A stretch of DNA of 64,000 nt from Siphonodentalium dalli. Lineage: Eukaryota > Mollusca > Scaphopoda > Gadilida > Siphonodentaliidae. This document shows, piece by piece, positions 1-11,932 of this stretch; within the stretch, counting starts at the first letter, position 1, and each line of letters opens with the position of its first letter. A program made the position numbers and the translations under genes. The stretch covers positions 142,015,450 through 142,079,449 of the forward strand of contig CP136063.1 of assembly GCA_032622095.1 (NCBI GenBank), written 5' to 3'. The notes under the pieces were generated by a model, which saw nothing but the letters and a program-made list of their open reading frames with translations, was not told where the DNA came from and did no database searches.

Positions 1-1435
1 ATTGACTATTGTCATGGCTGGGTTTATATGTATACATATGTTGGCTGTATGATCATGGGTGGGGTATATGGACAAAAAGGGAGCGGTTGTATGCTTATGG
101 GCAATGTGTATAGGTGTACATGGAATGACTATGATCATGATTGTTGAAGTGTATATGCATACCTGTGTAGCTGGTTGGTCATTGGCTAGCGTGTGAGTAT
201 ATATGAAGTGCTATTGTGGTATGGATGTATATGATTATTTTCTGTTGCTGATATATCATCATAGGTGGGTGTATATGTACATTGTATAAAGGGAGTAGAT
301 GTATGGTCATGTGTGGTGTTTATGAGTATACAGCGAGTGGCTGTATTGTCATGGGTGATGTGTATATGCAAGTCTGGAGTGTACAAATGGCCACATGTGA
401 GGGGTATTGGTATATACATTCAATGGTAGGGTGTATATGTACACCTGGATTGAAGCTATGGTCAATTGCGGGGTGTATATGAATATCGTGAGTAGTTATA
501 TTGCCATGACTGTGTATACAGGGAGTGACCATAGGGCCAATGGTGGAGTGAATATGTATACAAGGTGTGACTGTATGGTCACAAATGTGGTGTATAAGTA
601 TACAGTTTGTGGCTGAATTGTCATGGGTGAGGTGTATATGCAAGTCTGGAGTGCATAAATGGCCGTGTGTACAGGGTATAAGAATATATTGCCGGGCTGT
701 ATCACCATGGGTGTGGCGAATAGGTTTACAGGGAGTCACCGTATGGTCAAATGGTAGAGTGAATATGTATACACGGAGTGACTGCATGGTAATACATTTG
801 GTGTATGATTGTCATGGATGAGATGTATATTCAAGCCTGGAGTGTATGGACGGCCGAGTGTTCGGGGTAATGGTATATATATAAGGGCTGTATGCCAGTG
901 TATGGCCATTGGTGGGGTGTATATATATACTTGGAGTGACTCTATGGTTATGGGTGCGTGTATGTGTATATCTTGAGTGGCTATATGGCTGTGGTGACTG
1001 TGTATACAGGGAGTGAGTGACCTTTGGCCAATGGTGGAGTGCATAGGTATACAAGGAGTGAATGTATGGTAATAAATTTGGTGTATGATTTTCATGGTGA
1101 GGTGTATATTCAAGCCTGGAGTGTATGGATGGTCGAGTGTGCGGGCTATTGGTATATATAGAAGGCTGTATGGCCATTGATGGGGTGCGTATGCATACTT
1201 GGAGTGAATATACGGTTATGGGTGTGGGTATATGTATATCTTGATTGGCTATATGGCCAAGGGTGTGGCGACTACGTATACAGAGTGCCCATATGGCCAA
1301 TTGTGGACTGAATATGTATGCAAGGAGGGACTGTATGGTCATAAATGTTGTGTGTGATTGTCATGGGTGAGGTGTATATTCAAGCCTGGAGTGTATGGAT
1401 GGCCGAGTGTACGGGGCATTGTTATATATATTTTT
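1..1435. repeat. Diverged minisatellite with a ~270-bp higher-order period
   Basis: Short units of roughly 45 bp, built on phrases such as GGTCATGGGTGAGGTGTATA and GGAGTGACTGTATGGTCA, recur across the segment. A longer phrase (CAAGCCTGGAGTGTATGG and its variant CAAGTCTGGAGTG) recurs at about 369, 641, 832, 1111 and 1381. The spacings are 272, 191, 279 and 270, so the higher-order unit is about 270 bp with one shortened copy. Because 270 is divisible by three, several frames stay open for long stretches on the minus strand and give His/Thr/Pro/Ile-rich pseudo-peptides. No start context, splice signals or known domain supports a gene. Confidence 0.85.
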
Positions 1436-1793
1436 GAATTTTTGATTGTGAAAAAGTGCAAAAAATGAATTTTTTCAAACTCACATGGCGTTTTTTATAT
1501 GTATTTTTTGGAAAAGTATAGATTACCCAGATTCTGGAAAGTATAGAACCATTATTGACTGATCGGTCAGTTAAATGTTATGCTGACTACAATTTGGGGT
1601 TAGAGTTGTGTTTAATATTGAGGAAAAGAATCCATCATAGTCATACCTCGTGGAATTGATATATTGACAACTAAAACATTGGATATTCAAAACTTTGTGG
1701 TAAATACTATGTTAATTGGAAAAAATATAGTTGCATTTGAGGTGTGAGTATATCAATTGGTAAAATATGGTTCGTCATCACTTTCAGTTGGTG

Positions 1794-1808
1794 GTCACAC
1801 ATGTAACG
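1794..1808 (+). repeat. GTCACACATGTAACG motif copy
   Basis: One copy of the dispersed motif GTCACACACGTAACG, with one mismatch. It lies 178 bp upstream of the palindromic copy at 1972. The flanks of the two copies do not look alike, so the motif itself is the conserved unit. Function unknown. Confidence 0.6.
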
Positions 1809-1971
1809 CTTTTAACAATGAAGTTTTTGTAATAAATGGAGTGCATTGTCTCAGACTTTGAGTTTGCATATTCACTGACTGTATAACATAGCGGAACTGT
1901 TTATCAAGAAATTTCAGTGTTCTTTAATATCTTGTTGTTAATACAGATCTGTTGTTAATACAGATTGTTTG

Positions 1972-1999
1972 GTCACACACGTAACGTTACGTGTGTGAC
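1972..1999. repeat. 28-bp perfect palindrome of the dispersed motif
   Basis: GTCACACACGTAAC is followed directly by its own reverse complement GTTACGTGTGTGAC, giving a perfect 28-bp palindrome. The half-site is the motif found singly at 6202, 6357, 6379, 6578 and 6756. It could be a two-fold symmetric protein-binding site or a fused pair of element ends. Confidence 0.85.
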
Positions 2000-2910
2000 A
2001 TCCCAAGCAAAGAGTTAATATATGGGACTCAGGGGATCATTCAGTCAAAGAGTTAAACTGATAATCGTCTGGGTGTTATAAATTAATACTCAGATGCTCA
2101 TACTGCCTGTAATACATGTATTTTATTTCAGGCTCATAGTCTATGTACATGTATTCCTTCAACTGCATTATATAGTGCTCAGGATTGTTAATATTAGTAC
2201 ATATAGTGGACTTTGGCATGGTTTTATGGTGCCCACATCAAAATGAGCAATGGGGGGATACCACAGTCTTGGGCACACAAACAAGGCAATTGCCCTGCCT
2301 TGCTCAACGGAAGCTTGTATTCATCATGTGACGCTGAGGTCAATCTGTATCTGGTAAGATATACATAGTCGAAATATAAGTCTCCATATGTCAGTATTCC
2401 GAGTTGTCACATATATAGATAATTATAAATGTAAACATAATCAGGATATTAAAGCGCACAATAGTTATGTGATACCCTTAATACATGGGGAGGGGGGTTG
2501 CTTGTATTGCTTGTATCCCAAGCAACACAACAGACTAAACGTTTATTGAATTTTTTTTTACAAGAGCATCACTAAGGGCTTGGCAGAAAACACCCATGAC
2601 AATTCCAACAAAGGGCAATAACTGTCTGAATATTGGTGGGGGGGGACACAAATTTGAACATACATATCAAAAGGTCATTTCCAGCAGGATGTTGCATTTT
2701 TGTGAACATTTTGAATTCTTCTAAATTTATCACTGTATTACTCAGTGGAATGGTTAGATACCCAAATTTATGAATCTTTTTTAATTTTCTCAATAACTGC
2801 CACCAATCCTAAGTTATGACAAAGAACAGCTCTACCATTTTTTTTCAGGCAAAAAACTGATGGATTTTACCAATTTGTTGTGCATTGTGTATTTTTAACC
2901 AACTGACAAT

Positions 2911-3385
2911 ATATATATGTCAGAGGAATGGAGGCACGGACTCAGTATGAGTGTTCATTGCTTCATATTTGCGTGAACAAATTCTCATTTCTTATCGAAA
3001 TGGCCATGTGTCGATCGGAATGGTACATTGAGATGTTCCTCAAACTAAATCAAGCTTGAAAACCGGTCCCGATTTTCATCCATGCCGGGGTTCGAACCCG
3101 CACCAACCTCGTCTAGCCCAGACTATGATGATCTTATCCACGACCTAACCACCTCGGCTACGGGGACATCCTTAAAAAGGAAGCCCTTTCACCGAGAGTT
3201 AGGAAGCGTATCAGTCTGAACATGGGTTAGAACCCACTACCTTCGAAATTCTTGATCTGCCATTCTGGAAATATGTCAATGCACTTCCTCCGAAATTGCA
3301 TCTGTGACCATACTATTACTGGTACTGGCGTATATATATATGTCAGAGGTATGGAGGCACGGACTCAGTATGAGTGTTAATTGCA
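2911..3385 (-). mobile_element. tRNA-derived SINE-like insertion, minus strand
   Basis: Read on the minus strand, about 3170 down to 3082 resembles a tRNA. A box-A-like TAGCCGAGGTGG (3149-3160) is followed by a perfect B box, GGTTCGAACCC, within 3087-3100, a spacing typical of RNA polymerase III internal promoters. The acceptor and anticodon arms do not pair convincingly, so this is a SINE head and not a working tRNA. A phrase of roughly 48 bp beginning near GTCAGAGG is repeated almost exactly at 2919 and 3342, bracketing the element; 423 bp separates the two. That is too long for a target duplication and more like a repeated element end. A second B-box-like stretch (GGGTTAGAACCC) lies at about 3222-3236. 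Confidence 0.6.
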
Positions 3386-3510
3386 TATAGGTTACTTATT
3401 ACTTCATTTGTATTTGAATATGGAAACATTACTGACAATCATTAAGGTATATACTTTCCCATACTATTTCACCCCAAATATTCACCCAGAATTTACTTCC
3501 CCATTGGTTT

Positions 3511-3691
3511 GTCCCATCAGTCACGTTTTGTGTTCATAATGTTGTGGTACACACAAACTATTGAGATACTAATACTAACTTTTGTTTTCCTACATTCACA
3601 ATGGAACATTAATATAAGAAATTATGTTATCCAATACAAATACATTCAATTGTTTTAAATGCAGCCATGTAAATTATGTCCCTTCAGTCAC
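3511..3691 (+). repeat. Two copies of the GTCCCATCAGTCACG motif
   Basis: GTCCCATCAGTCACG occurs at 3511 and a variant, GTCCCTTCAGTCACA, at 3678, a spacing of 167 bp. The sequence between them is not repeated. The same motif recurs at 5435, 5458, 5644 and 5826. The rest of 3386-3942 holds nothing else recognisable. Confidence 0.6.
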
Positions 3692-3942
3692 AAAACATTC
3701 TCAAATATCTGAGTTTATGGACAACATTGAAATGCCACAATATATGATGTTACAAAAGAAAACCCATGCGAAAGTAATGATTTTAGTGTTTAATATATTT
3801 CTTTGAATGCTGATGTATTAATTATTTTCACATACTAATTTCAACTTTTTGTCGTAATATCGATATGTACTAGTATATATGGACACCATCTTGTCTGGAG
3901 TCTCTGCGGCCACTTATTTTTCTTGCTAATAACCAAAAAAAA

Positions 3943-4294
3943 AACAAGAGGTTGCACCATGGGAGCTGGGATAGCCACATGGTGAAACTTGAAATATAGG
4001 CAGGTCAGAAACCAAAATATGAAGAAAAAAAGTGAGGAACAAACAAATTACTGGACAAGTCTAACGAATGACAGATGGAAATCCAACATTTTCAGATAAA
4101 GAAAGAGGGATAACTCTTTGAATGGAAAATGTGAACAACGTCAATGAACCCACTTTTGAAATCCCTATTGATGCCAAACCGCAAACAAATTTTATTGAGA
4201 TCCGATAAACCATGGTTGAGATATATGAGCGGACGGACACATGGACAGATGCATATAATCCAGTATACCCCCCATATTTTGGGATGGGGGTATA
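3943..4294 (-). mobile_element. Hairpin-capped non-autonomous element (TATACCCCC family), minus strand
   Basis: On the minus strand the element starts with a hairpin whose arms are TATACCCCC and GGGGGTATA (4264-4294). A GTCCGTCCG-like microsatellite follows, then text including an 'AGAGTTATCCCTC' phrase. The 3' end is a hairpin with arms CACCATG and CATGGTG followed by CAACCTCTTGTTTT. A related element with the same 5' hairpin lies at 48957-49730 on the + strand. The layout of 5' hairpin, microsatellite and 3' hairpin fits Helentron/HINE-type elements. No transposase is encoded. Confidence 0.6.
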
Positions 4295-4560
4295 ATTAGA
4301 GAAGACATTAAGGAAGAAAATTAGTCGGGTGAAGTTAAGTCCTGGGGGTGCAGAATTTGACCAATATCTCCTGGACTAATAAGGAAGGGTAAATGAGAAA
4401 CGAGTTTCTCCACAGGGAAACATCAGTAATCAACTAATCCTTCGCCGATAGGTCTACGTATTTCGTTCATGACCAAATGTGGTTTGTGCAAAAGTGTGGG
4501 GAAACCTTGCCCTTTTATAGCCTGTTTGGGGCTCAGCTTCGATCTGATTAGTTGTTGCTA
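4295..4560. other. No recognisable feature
   Basis: Unique-looking sequence between a mobile element and a minisatellite. I see no gene, RNA or repeat in it. Confidence 0.5.
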
Positions 4561-5290
4561 ACCTGATAGATGTCAGACTGCGGTTGGGGTGAAGTTTACA
4601 GGTTTGTGTTCTCATATGCGGTTCTCGTTGGTGTTCTCATGTGTGATGAGATACTCATGGGGTTCTCGTATGATTTACTTGGGGTTCTGAACATGTTGGG
4701 TTCTCTTGTGTCATGGAGTTGCCATATGGGGTTCCTATGTGTGGTTCTCTGTGAGATCTGTGGGTTAGGGTTCTCATAATTAATGGGGTTGCCATGTGGG
4801 GGTCCTTCTGTAGAGGTTCTCTTCTGAAGTCAGGTTGTCTTTTGTGATTTCCATGGGGTTCTCCAGTGGTGTTCTTATATGAGAAGAGGTTGTCGTGTCA
4901 TGTTCTCATGTGAGACTTATAGAGTTGGGGTTCTCGCATGTGATGTCCCCCTTAGAGATATGATTATCTGGTGGGGTTCTCATGTGAGGTTTTCAAGTTG
5001 TGGTTCCCATTGTGAAATGAGGTTGCCCTGTGGGTTTCTTGTGTGGGATTGGAGGGTTGGTATTCTCATAGGGGTTTCCATTATCGGTTTTGGTCTGTGT
5101 GAGATTTGTGGATTAGGGTTCTCATAGGAGATTGTGTTGCCATATTGGGTTCTCGTGTGGAGATTCTCTTGTGAGGTCAGGTTGTCTTGTGGGTTCCCAT
5201 GTGGGACTCTCCAGTCTTGGGAGTCTCATATGAGATGGGATGGGGTTCCTATTAAGTGGGGTTCTTATGTGAGAATTGTCCTTGTCCTAC
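4561..5290. repeat. GT-rich diverged minisatellite (GGGTTCTCATGTG units)
   Basis: Variants of GGGGTTCTCATGTGAGA, GTTGCCATGTGGG and GGGTTCTCTTGTG recur throughout with irregular 20-50 bp spacing. A longer block, starting GTGAGATCTGTGGGTTAGGG at about 4749, recurs at about 5098 with minor changes, so there is a higher-order duplication of about 349 bp. Open frames here are products of the repeat. Confidence 0.75.
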
Positions 5291-5434
5291 AGGTATATAT
5301 CCAATCACATCCAGCAATCACAACAAGTATTGATGTGCTTGTATAATTCCATAAAAATTATTTTTTCACCCCAGAGATGAAATGGAATAAAGCGCCCTTC
5401 CACAAACATATATAAAAGTTTAGATTTCAGTGGT

Positions 5435-5841
5435 GTCCCATCAGTCACAAAAGTACTGTCCCATCAGTCACGTGGATTTCTTCATAGCATTTCAGTTACA
5501 GAATGAATGCACAACCAAGACTTGATTTTTCTGTTAGAAAAATATAATGATGTTTCATTTACATTGATGATATTACTGAAATCCAATGTTTTGGATAATA
5601 CCATCAGTTTGCGTAGAGGTACCCAAAAACCTTGCCAAAACATGTCCCATCAGTCACGCAGAAAAAAATTGACATACATGTATATGGCTACAGGATTAGT
5701 CATTTTAAAAATGGTACCTAATATTGTTAAGAGACTTGATTCACCTTCTTTTGAGCATAAGTTAGTTATCTTTAATCTATTTGGATGAGCATGATCAGTT
5801 ATAGAAAAAACTAAATTTATGGTTTGTCCCATCAGTCACGC
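5435..5841 (+). repeat. Series of GTCCCATCAGTCACG motifs
   Basis: Copies start at 5435, 5458, 5644 and 5826, with spacings of 23, 186 and 182 bp. The intervening sequence is not conserved between intervals. A truncated GTCCCAC copy lies near 5948. The arrangement parallels the related motif series at 6357-6770. Confidence 0.65.
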
Positions 5842-6201
5842 ATGGAACTCACCAAAATTGTTATTCAGTGAGACTATCTAAAGTTATCATACGGAAGCCA
5901 GATGCAAAGGGATGGACGGACAGACAGGCAGACCAATCACATAATATGTCCCACTTTTTAAAACGGGCATTCAAAATTGATCCCATATTTATTATAGCAT
6001 ATTTTTACACAAACATGCACTTTTATGCATGTTGGAATTGGAGTTTTTAATATATATAGATGTAGCATACATGAAGTATGGCTCAAAGTACTATACAGTT
6101 TGCCTACCATCTGATATCTGGATAAAAGTGTAAACTCTAGTGCTTTTCAGAATACATTTTATGCAGATTGACTCATTGTATAATATACCATTCGTATATC
6201 T

Positions 6202-6770
6202 GTCACACGCGTAACAGTTTCTGGAGATAACAGGGTTCATATGTTTAAAATGTGTCAATATATAAAGGAACAAGATTTTATTCACTCGCAACAATTAGCA
6301 TCTCCCTGATTATTAATAAAGGCTAGCTTTTCTGGTTACCATAATATTTTCAGAAGGTCACACACGTAACAATTTTTGTGTCACACACGTAATGCAGCTA
6401 AAGTTTGATTTTGGGATCAGGACACTTCAGTTCAAACATTACATTCATCCCAAAAGTATTATTTCAAAATTGAGTATCCCTTCAATAACTTTAAATAGCT
6501 TGTAATTTTTGATGGCGTAAGAATTCACAGAAATTAGGTTTCAAAATAAGCTCATCTAAAAACCTGATTTTTCTGAGGTCACACACGTAACGCTTGGTAA
6601 AAATCTTCCATCTCCATTATGATGCAATGTTGGTCAATTATACTCAAATATATCATAGAAGGGCTCATTGCGGATAGAATGACCATATTGCATACCCATA
6701 ACATGGGATACTTCGCAAACTATGTCAACATAAAGGCCCAAAATATTCTCTGAATGTCACACACGTAACG
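6202..6770 (+). repeat. Series of GTCACACACGTAACG motifs
   Basis: Copies start at 6202, 6357, 6379, 6578 and 6756, with spacings of 155, 22, 199 and 178 bp. Only about 15 bp is shared from copy to copy. The consensus TGTCnnnnnnGTnACG also covers the GTCCCATCAGTCACG series upstream. No function is known to me. Confidence 0.65.
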
Positions 6771-7235
6771 AAATAATGAGCTCATTCTAGTAGCCAATAT
6801 ATACATTGGAAGTCGTCTCTGAAACTTTATTGGAACTAATATACATGTACACCTGCTCAAAGGAAAATGACATACCTCACTATAAAGTATGTGATATTAA
6901 AATATCTTTAATGCATGTTAAAGGGGTGTACTACACTATTTTATCGCTTTCAAATGGCTGATTAAAAAAAAAATCCCTGCCTGTCTGGGAAAATTTTCCT
7001 GTGTTATCGGAATTTTTTGGGCCCTAGTATGGATGCAAACATTGAGCATTTGTGGGAGGGTTGTGATCTTTTAAGCAGGTTGAATATTGTTCACAAACAG
7101 GGAACGTTAATAGCTATTTCATGGCAAATATCGATCTCTAATTTAAACATCATGTTTTTCCATGTTTTATTCAATAAAACAATAAATTACACTATATATA
7201 TATTCTAATTTCTAATAGAATCTACTTCTAGGTAT
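6771..7235. other. No recognisable feature
   Basis: AT-rich sequence between the motif series and a retroposon. No gene or repeat recognised. Confidence 0.5.
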
Positions 7236-8170
7236 CGTCGAGTAGGAACAGATTGACGCTGTATTGTTGGACTTTTCGAAGGCCTTCGACAAGGTGCCTC
7301 ACCAACGGCTTCTGATCAAATGTGAGAAATATGGCATCCGAGATAACACCTTAGACTGGATAAGTGATTTCTTATCGGAAAGAAGCTCAGCAAATGAAAA
7401 CATCTGGAGTGCCCCAAGGAACTGTGATGGGACCATTGCTCTTCTTGATATATATCAATGACTTAGCCAAACACGTGACAGCGACACCTCGTCTATATGC
7501 TGATGACTGTTTGCTGTACAGATCCATCAAGTCGGAGAATGATGCCTTGGAACTTCAAAAAGATCTGGACCAACTGCAGAACTGGGAGCGAGAATGGCAA
7601 ATGAAGTTCAATGAAGACAAATGCGAGGCTATAACTATCACCAACAAGAAGAAGAACATTATCAAAAGTCACTACTACATCCATGACAAACAGCTCAACT
7701 CTGTTACAACGGCAAAATACTTGGGGATCACCTTCCAAAATGACATGAGTTGGAACACCCATATCAACCAAATGTGTGCAAAGGCAAACTCAACCACGGC
7801 CTTGATAAGAAGAAACTTATCAGGATGCACACCGGCTATCAGAGAGCGTTGCTACAAGGCGATGGTTCGACCCATAGCCGAGTACGCATCGAACGTCTGG
7901 AGTCCACACACTGATGGAAACATCAAAAAGATAGAGAGGGTACAGGAAAGGGCAGCATGCATGGTTAATAACAACTACCACAGACGCAGTGGCGCACCAG
8001 CCATGGTACAATGGACACCACTGAAGAAAAGAAGGGATATAACACAATGCACTACCTTCTACAAATGTATCAAAGAACTAGTATCGATTGATCACAAGAC
8101 ACTTCTCGAGAAGTACAAATCATCATCACGTGGACATAACCAGAAATACCGACAACATCATACAAGGGTT
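7236..8170 (+). pseudogene. CR1/Jockey-type non-LTR reverse transcriptase, 5'-truncated and interrupted
   Basis: The translation carries reverse transcriptase blocks in order: DAVLLDFSKAFDKVPHQRLL (7246-7310), SGVPQGTVMGPLLFLIYIND (from about 7403), the catalytic LYADDCLLY, the AKYLGITF block, and the downstream thumb/connection region with RRNLSGC and ERVQERAACMV. The endonuclease and N-terminal RT are missing, the usual 5' truncation of target-primed retroposons. A stop lies just upstream of the DFSKAFD block. Near 7380-7395 a small deletion with frame change removes about a dozen residues before SGVPQG. The reading stops after HHTRV at 8170 because another retrotransposon has been inserted; the same protein resumes in frame at 15057. 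Decayed and non-functional. Confidence 0.88.
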
Positions 8171-8215
8171 GATTTTTGTTTTCAAGATTCAATAAGATTT
8201 ATTTCGTATTAAATA

Positions 8216-8894
8216 TAATTATAATATATATATCAACAGGACCCCACAAAAAGTTTAACTTGCAAGGGCAGGGCCCTTATGCTTGTATAATGATACAGTG
8301 TTATGTGTACGTATATTGGGTGTATAGTGCGGGTGCGTATTTACAATGTGTGTATTATCGTATAGAGATGGGCAAGAAGGGGTGGGGGCATGGGGTGGGG
8401 GGGGGGTCGGGATGTGAGATGGTGATTATAGTAATTTTTTTTAGTTGTTATCTAGTAGCCAATATGATTATCTTGATGTCTTTATGCTGAGACCTGCGCG
8501 ATCGTCTTGCAGTTTTCAATAATGTGGGGAATACCAGTATTTAAGGTGATCAATGAAATATGGGTGTGAATACTGCTTGATTTGGTTGAGGAATTGGTTA
8601 AGGTTATAGACAAGTTGATTATTTTTGCACTGTTGTTCAGATGAGTGACAAATAGTGACACATGGAGGAAATGTGGCATAAATTTGGTTGGCCTGTTACT
8701 CACCGGGAGAGCTGACCAGGAGAGGGAGGATTATACTATGAGAAGTTCATTAATTTCTGCCCCCTCTTCTGGCCAGTCTCTGCCGTAAGGGACTGCTGGC
8801 TGGTATTGCCTTAGTATATATAATAGGGGAGAGAATACATACAAACTGGATTGTTATTTGATATTTGGGGTGTATTTATTAATGAAATGTGTTT
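8216..8894 (-). other. 3' untranslated region of the L2-like retrotransposon
   Basis: Non-coding sequence between the ORF2 stop and the AT-rich tail. It contains a G-run-rich patch on the + strand (about 8369-8413), which is C-rich in the element's sense strand. Confidence 0.5.
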
Positions 8895-11800
8895 TTAGGT
8901 ACGGTACTTATGATATTTGTCACTAGTTTCTATGCGAAGCTTACAATCACATGGGAGTTCATTCCATAGACATCTGGCTCTGGTTGATATGACACTTCTT
9001 GCTTTTTTTGTTCCTCTGAATTCACAATACAGATTTGAATTTGCTTTGAACCGTATATTGTGGTTATGGATATCATGTATATTAGTAAATATTGAAGACA
9101 GTGATTTGGGGAGTTTCTTTTGATGGAAATCATGTAAAATTTGTATTAGTTGCATGTTTCCAATGTCATTCATCAATAGCAAATTGTGGTCCCTGCATAT
9201 TTCTGGTATGCTTTTTTTTTGTAAGATAGTGTGGCGATAGCTTTGTTTTGTATTTTTTCAAGATTTTCAAGGTTTTACTTTGTTGTTGCACTCCATTTGG
9301 CATTACAATATGTGAGATGTGGGATAATCAGTACAGAATAGATTGTTTTCATTGTATCTCTGGGTATGAAATCACTGATTTTTCTCATGACTCCTAAATT
9401 TTTTGACAGTTTTTTAGTAATAGATTCCACTTGCATATTCCATGATAAATTTTCTTCAATATTAATTCCTAGGAATTTAGTGTTTTTAACTCTTTGTATC
9501 TGATTTTCATTGATCTTGAGCTCGGGTAGGACAGTTATGTTTTTGCATAGATCTGTATTCGTAAATATCATGTAATAAGTTTTTTCTAGGTTTAGAGATA
9601 GTTTATTAGCAAGAAACCATTTGCTCATTGTCTCCATTTCTTTGTTGACTACATCATATGCCTTATTTATATCTTTATTAGAGTAAAATGCATTTGTATC
9701 ATCAGCAAACAGTATTAGATTCTGGTCCTTACAAATATTTGGAAGATCGTTCATATATATCAGAAAGAGTAGAGGGCCAAGTACAGATCCTTGTGGAACT
9801 CCACATATTATATCTGTTTGTGAAGACAAGTGGCCTTCATATTGTACAGATTATTTTCTATTAGTCAAATAGCTTTGGAACCAGTTCAGTGCAACCCCAC
9901 GACATCCATATTATTCAAGTTTATTTAGCATTATATTATGATTTATTGTATCAAATGCCTTTGATAGATCAAGGAATACCCCAATGGTGTGTTGTTCTCT
10001 ATTATCTAGGGCTTGGGATCAGTTAGTGCCAGAATAGTTGAGTGATTCTTTCTGAAGCCATATTGACTTCTATATAGAATATTGTATTTGGTTAAGTATT
10101 TGTTCAGTCGGTTGTACATCATTTTTTCCAGGATTTTGGAAAATACAGGTAGCACAGAGACTGGCCTGTAGTTACTTAATGTGGTTGGGTCTTTAGCTTT
10201 GAAAATAGGTACAACTTTTGCTATCTTCATGAGGTCTGGAAATATTCCATTAGCAAGAGAAAGATTGCATATATGTGTAATGGGTTTAATAATAAATTCG
10301 CTACAATGTTTCAATATTGAACACTTGAGATCATCAATACCGGCAGCCTTTTTTGCACTGATATTTTTGAGAATTTCTATGACTTCAAGTTCATCTGTTG
10401 GTTGGATAAAGAAAGAAGAACACTTAGGTTGATTAAGGTAATCTGCTGGATTCTTGTTAGATTTAATTTTTGAAGCAAGGGTTGGTCCAATATTGGTGAA
10501 GAATTCATTGAATTTGGTAGCAATTTCCTCTTTGTTATTAATATATTTATTCCCTTTTTCTTGTTGAGAATGTTTTTAATCAGTTTCCATGTGCCATTGA
10601 TATTACCTTCATATTGTTGGAATTTCCTATAATAGTGTTGTTTAGCAGTACGGATAATTGAATTTAGTCTACTCCTATACTTCTTGTATCGATCATTATT
10701 ATAGTATGTTCTGTTCTTAATGAATATTTTATATACATGTAGTTTATTCTTTCTTCTAATGGAATTCAGTATACCTGCTGTTATCCATGGATTGCAATGA
10801 TTAGAAGGTTTGATTTTCTTTCTGATGTTTGGAAAATTATTATTGTAAATGTTTGTTAATGTTTCGTGGAAAGAATTGTAGGCTTTGTTGCAATCCTGGT
10901 TGTCTAACACCATAGTCCAGTCAATTTTGGATATTTCGGTTATAAAATTTTCTTTGTTTCTTTTTGAATAGTCTCTTTGCCATATAAATACGTCTTTCTT
11001 ATTCATTGTTTTAGTTCCATTGCTCAAAAGGAGATAGATAGGCATGTGGTCTGTAATGTCTTCCACGAATATTATATACCAGCATTGATAGATGAGGAGA
11101 GGAGACAGTTGGAGAATATGTTGTCAATAAGGGTTGCACTGAACTCAGTTATTCTAGTGGGTTTCGTTATTGATGGCAAGAACATAAATGACTTTAGTAA
11201 GCTAAGGAAGTTGTTTCCGCTGGTGTTATTAGTATTTATGTTTATATTAAAGTCTCCCATTAGGAAACAATCTTTTTTCTCTTTATGTATCTGGGTTAAT
11301 ACTGTTTCAAGTTTTTCAAGAAAGTCATCGACATTAGAATTTGGGCTTCGATATATACATCCTACTACTTGTTTCTTGTTTTTTTTGTTTTTGTCAGGAA
11401 TTTCAATAAATAAGCTCTCAAAATTCTCACTGAACAAAGACAAGTCTGATCGTACCTGTGCTTCAATGCTTTCATGTACATAAAGTCCAACTCCACCCCC
11501 ACCTCTATCACTCCTGTGTTTCTCATATAAGCTATAGCTTCCCATTTTGGTTAGATCCACAGGAGATTCATCCTTAAGCCAAGTTTCAGTAACACCTATT
11601 AGATCAAATCTGTGTCTACAGGTATACAGGAAAGTGGATAACTTGTCCATATTTTTTAATAGTGAACGTATGTTAAAGTGTATCATTGATGATGACACAT
11701 TTTGGTTTATTATTTTCAATTTATCGTTAAATTCATCAAGGAGGGTATAATTAGAGGAGTTTTCAGGATTTACTGGGTTTAAATTGTAGTCATCATCATC

Positions 11801-11932
11801 CATTTGATGTTCTTCACGGAAGTCATCATTTAGAGTGAATGGGTTCATTAAAAATGATTTATTTGAATTTGTGTGAGCATATTCTTGTTTCATGTCAAAT
11901 AATGCCAGTCGAAACAGTGCCTCTTCCTCCAT
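8895..11932 (-). pseudogene. ORF2 (endonuclease-reverse transcriptase) of the L2-like element, broken
   Basis: Reads from ATG at 11932. The APE-type endonuclease comes first: NIRSLLKNMDKL, VTETWLKDES, DRGGGGVGLYV, GCIYRSPNSN, MGDFNIN and the DITDHMP block. The reverse transcriptase follows: [75 protein letters not shown] with the catalytic FADD, and TKFLGINIEENLSW. A C-terminal block (LWNELPCDCKLRIET, about 8920-8960) matches the fragment at 17499-17639. The frame breaks at about 11070 (stop and shift), 10540, 10010, in-frame stops near 9915 and 9850, and below 9275. No intact polyprotein remains. Confidence 0.88.

Larger units (their letters stand above)
1436..2910. other. AT-rich stretch without a recognisable gene
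   Basis: No coding region or known mobile element was recognised. The stretch carries two copies of the GTCACACACGTAACG-type motif (1794-1808 and 1972-1999, annotated separately). Only short open frames are present. Confidence 0.6.

Noticed and set aside
320-1342. Long overlapping minus-strand open frames (155, 125 and 176 codons)
   Set aside because: They are translations of a minisatellite with a period divisible by three; no domain, start context or splice signal.
3082-3170. Functional tRNA gene
   Set aside because: A and B boxes are present, but the acceptor and anticodon stems do not pair and the sequence is part of a larger repeat; called SINE-like instead.
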